A stretch of 64,000 nucleotides of DNA, taken from NCBI RefSeq assembly GCF_016864015.1, contig NZ_CP045067.1, positions 283,001-347,000 on the forward strand, in the 5' to 3' direction. Position 1 is the first letter of the stretch. The number at the start of each line of letters is the position of its first letter. A program made the position numbers and the translations under genes. The notes under the pieces were generated by a model. That model had not been told where the DNA came from. It ran no database searches and worked only from the letters and a program-made list of their open reading frames with translations. Source of the stretch: Lacinutrix sp. WUR7. GTDB taxonomy: Bacteria; Bacteroidota; Bacteroidia; Flavobacteriales; Flavobacteriaceae. Shown here in pieces: positions 63,264 to 64,000 of the stretch.

Positions 63264-64000
63264 TTATGCTTCTAACGCTTCGTCTTCTTTTTCTTTAATT
63301 TTTAATGCATCTGTTGCACCACCTCTTTTTACAGAGTCGTACATGATTGGCGTTGCAATAAATAATGATGAGTATGTACCTACAACTACACCTACTATTA
63401 ATGCAAACATAAATCCTCTAATAGAATCTCCACCAAAGATAAAGATTGCTAATAACACTACTAAAGTAGTTAAAGAGGTATTTAAGGTTCTACTTAATGT
63501 ACTGCTTAAAGATGCGTTAATTACTTTATCAAAATCCCAAGTAGTATGTTCGTTGAAGAATTCTCTAATTCTATCAAATACAACTACCGTATCATTTAAT
63601 GAGTAACCAATTACCGTTAAGATTGCTGCAATAAATGCTTGGTCAATTTCCATTGTAAATGGCATGAATTTGTAAGTAAGAGAGAAAACACCTAATACAA
63701 TTAATACATCATGAAATACTGCTGCTACTGCACCAAGTGAGAATTGCCATCTTTTAAAACGGAATAAGATATATAAGAATACTACGATAAGAGATCCTAA
63801 AATTGCCCAGAAAGAAGCTCTTTTAATATCATCTGCAATAGAAGGACTTACTTTGTAAGATTCCATTACACCAATTTGTTTATCCTCATCGTTAAGATTG
63901 ATAAACTCATCGTAACTAATGTTAGATAAATGTGGTTGTAATGCGTTAAATAATTTATGTCTGATTTCTTCATCTACTTCTGAAGAAGCTTCATTAATTT
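63264..64000 (-). CDS. secDF: Protein translocase SecDF, C-terminal (SecF) part
   Basis: The frame is open to the window end; the Met at 63866 is internal. The visible 245 residues hold a periplasmic segment and SecF TM helices: GAVAAVFHDVLIVLGVFSLT, MEIDQAFIAAILTVIGYSLN, DTVVVFDRIRE (SecF signature), LSRTLNTSLTTLVVLLAI and a terminal helix. SecDF uses the proton gradient to complete Sec export. In Bacteroidota SecD and SecF are fused, and the upstream GVMESYK segment is consistent with that; the SecD half lies outside the window. Confidence 0.95.
   Translation of the reverse strand, partial: INEASSEVDEEIRHKLFNALQPHLSNISYDEFINLNDEDKQIGVMESYKVSPSIADDIKRASFWAILGSLIVVFLYILFRFKRWQFSLGAVAAVFHDVLIVLGVFSLTYKFMPFTMEIDQAFIAAILTVIGYSLNDTVVVFDRIREFFNEHTTWDFDKVINASLSSTLSRTLNTSLTTLVVLLAIFIFGGDSIRGFMFALIVGVVVGTYSSLFIATPIMYDSVKRGGATDALKIKEKEDEALEA

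Overview
The window is AT-rich, densely packed chromosomal DNA from a member of the Bacteroidota, almost certainly a marine-type Flavobacteriaceae (genus not determinable by eye). Three things point there. Promoters match the Bacteroidota consensus TTG-N19-TAnnTTTG, including two textbook tRNA promoters. Three proteins end in the type IX secretion (T9SS) type B sorting domain. Many lineage-typical families occur (DUF1599, DUF4293, DUF6249, DUF3667, fused SecDF, a Rho with a long disordered insert).

Layout. 1-9857: an incomplete FUSC-type membrane protein, a DEAD-box helicase, about 600 bp of tandem and dispersed repeats, a membrane protein, an ECF sigma factor with its probable anti-sigma partner, a DUF6249 protein, a DUF885 lipoprotein and a CarboxypepD_reg-like secreted protein. 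9858-15336: VanX-like dipeptidase, AlkB, alpha/beta hydrolase, small secreted protein, DUF819 transporter and DUF4369 lipoprotein. 15337-15815: a tandem repeat built from the 3' end and terminator of tRNA-Thr. 15875-23804 (all minus): idi-queD-manA, clpS, prmA, tpiA, a thioredoxin-like lipoprotein, a DppB-like permease, a DoxX protein with an apparent frameshifted tail, and DUF1599.

24116-33361: folP, a lipoprotein and the diadenylate cyclase cdaA with a DUF3667 gene, then an exporter-type ABC protein, truA, a phosphoesterase, a Cys-rich lipoprotein, DUF4293 and rho. 33630-38504: tRNA-Glu with rpsT, proS, and a divergent Tyr/Gly-rich lipoprotein followed by an OmpP1/FadL porin. 38579-57432: three consecutive minus-strand T9SS type B surface proteins. 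Two are giants of 2387 and about 3183 residues, built from 19 BIG2 plus 4 FN3-like modules and from 27 indel-free 90-residue repeats. 57635-64000: folE-cysS, yidD, lgt with DUF192 and alpha/beta hydrolase genes, and the C-terminal part of secDF.

Most of the window is housekeeping. The unusual content is the giant repetitive adhesin-like locus, the tRNA-Thr tail array, short hairpins placed 6-7 nt before start codons of three unrelated genes, a probable frameshift in the DoxX gene, a candidate minus-strand small RNA near 11.2-11.3 kb, and at least two families of dispersed intergenic repeats. I see no CRISPR array, prophage, transposase or defence island.
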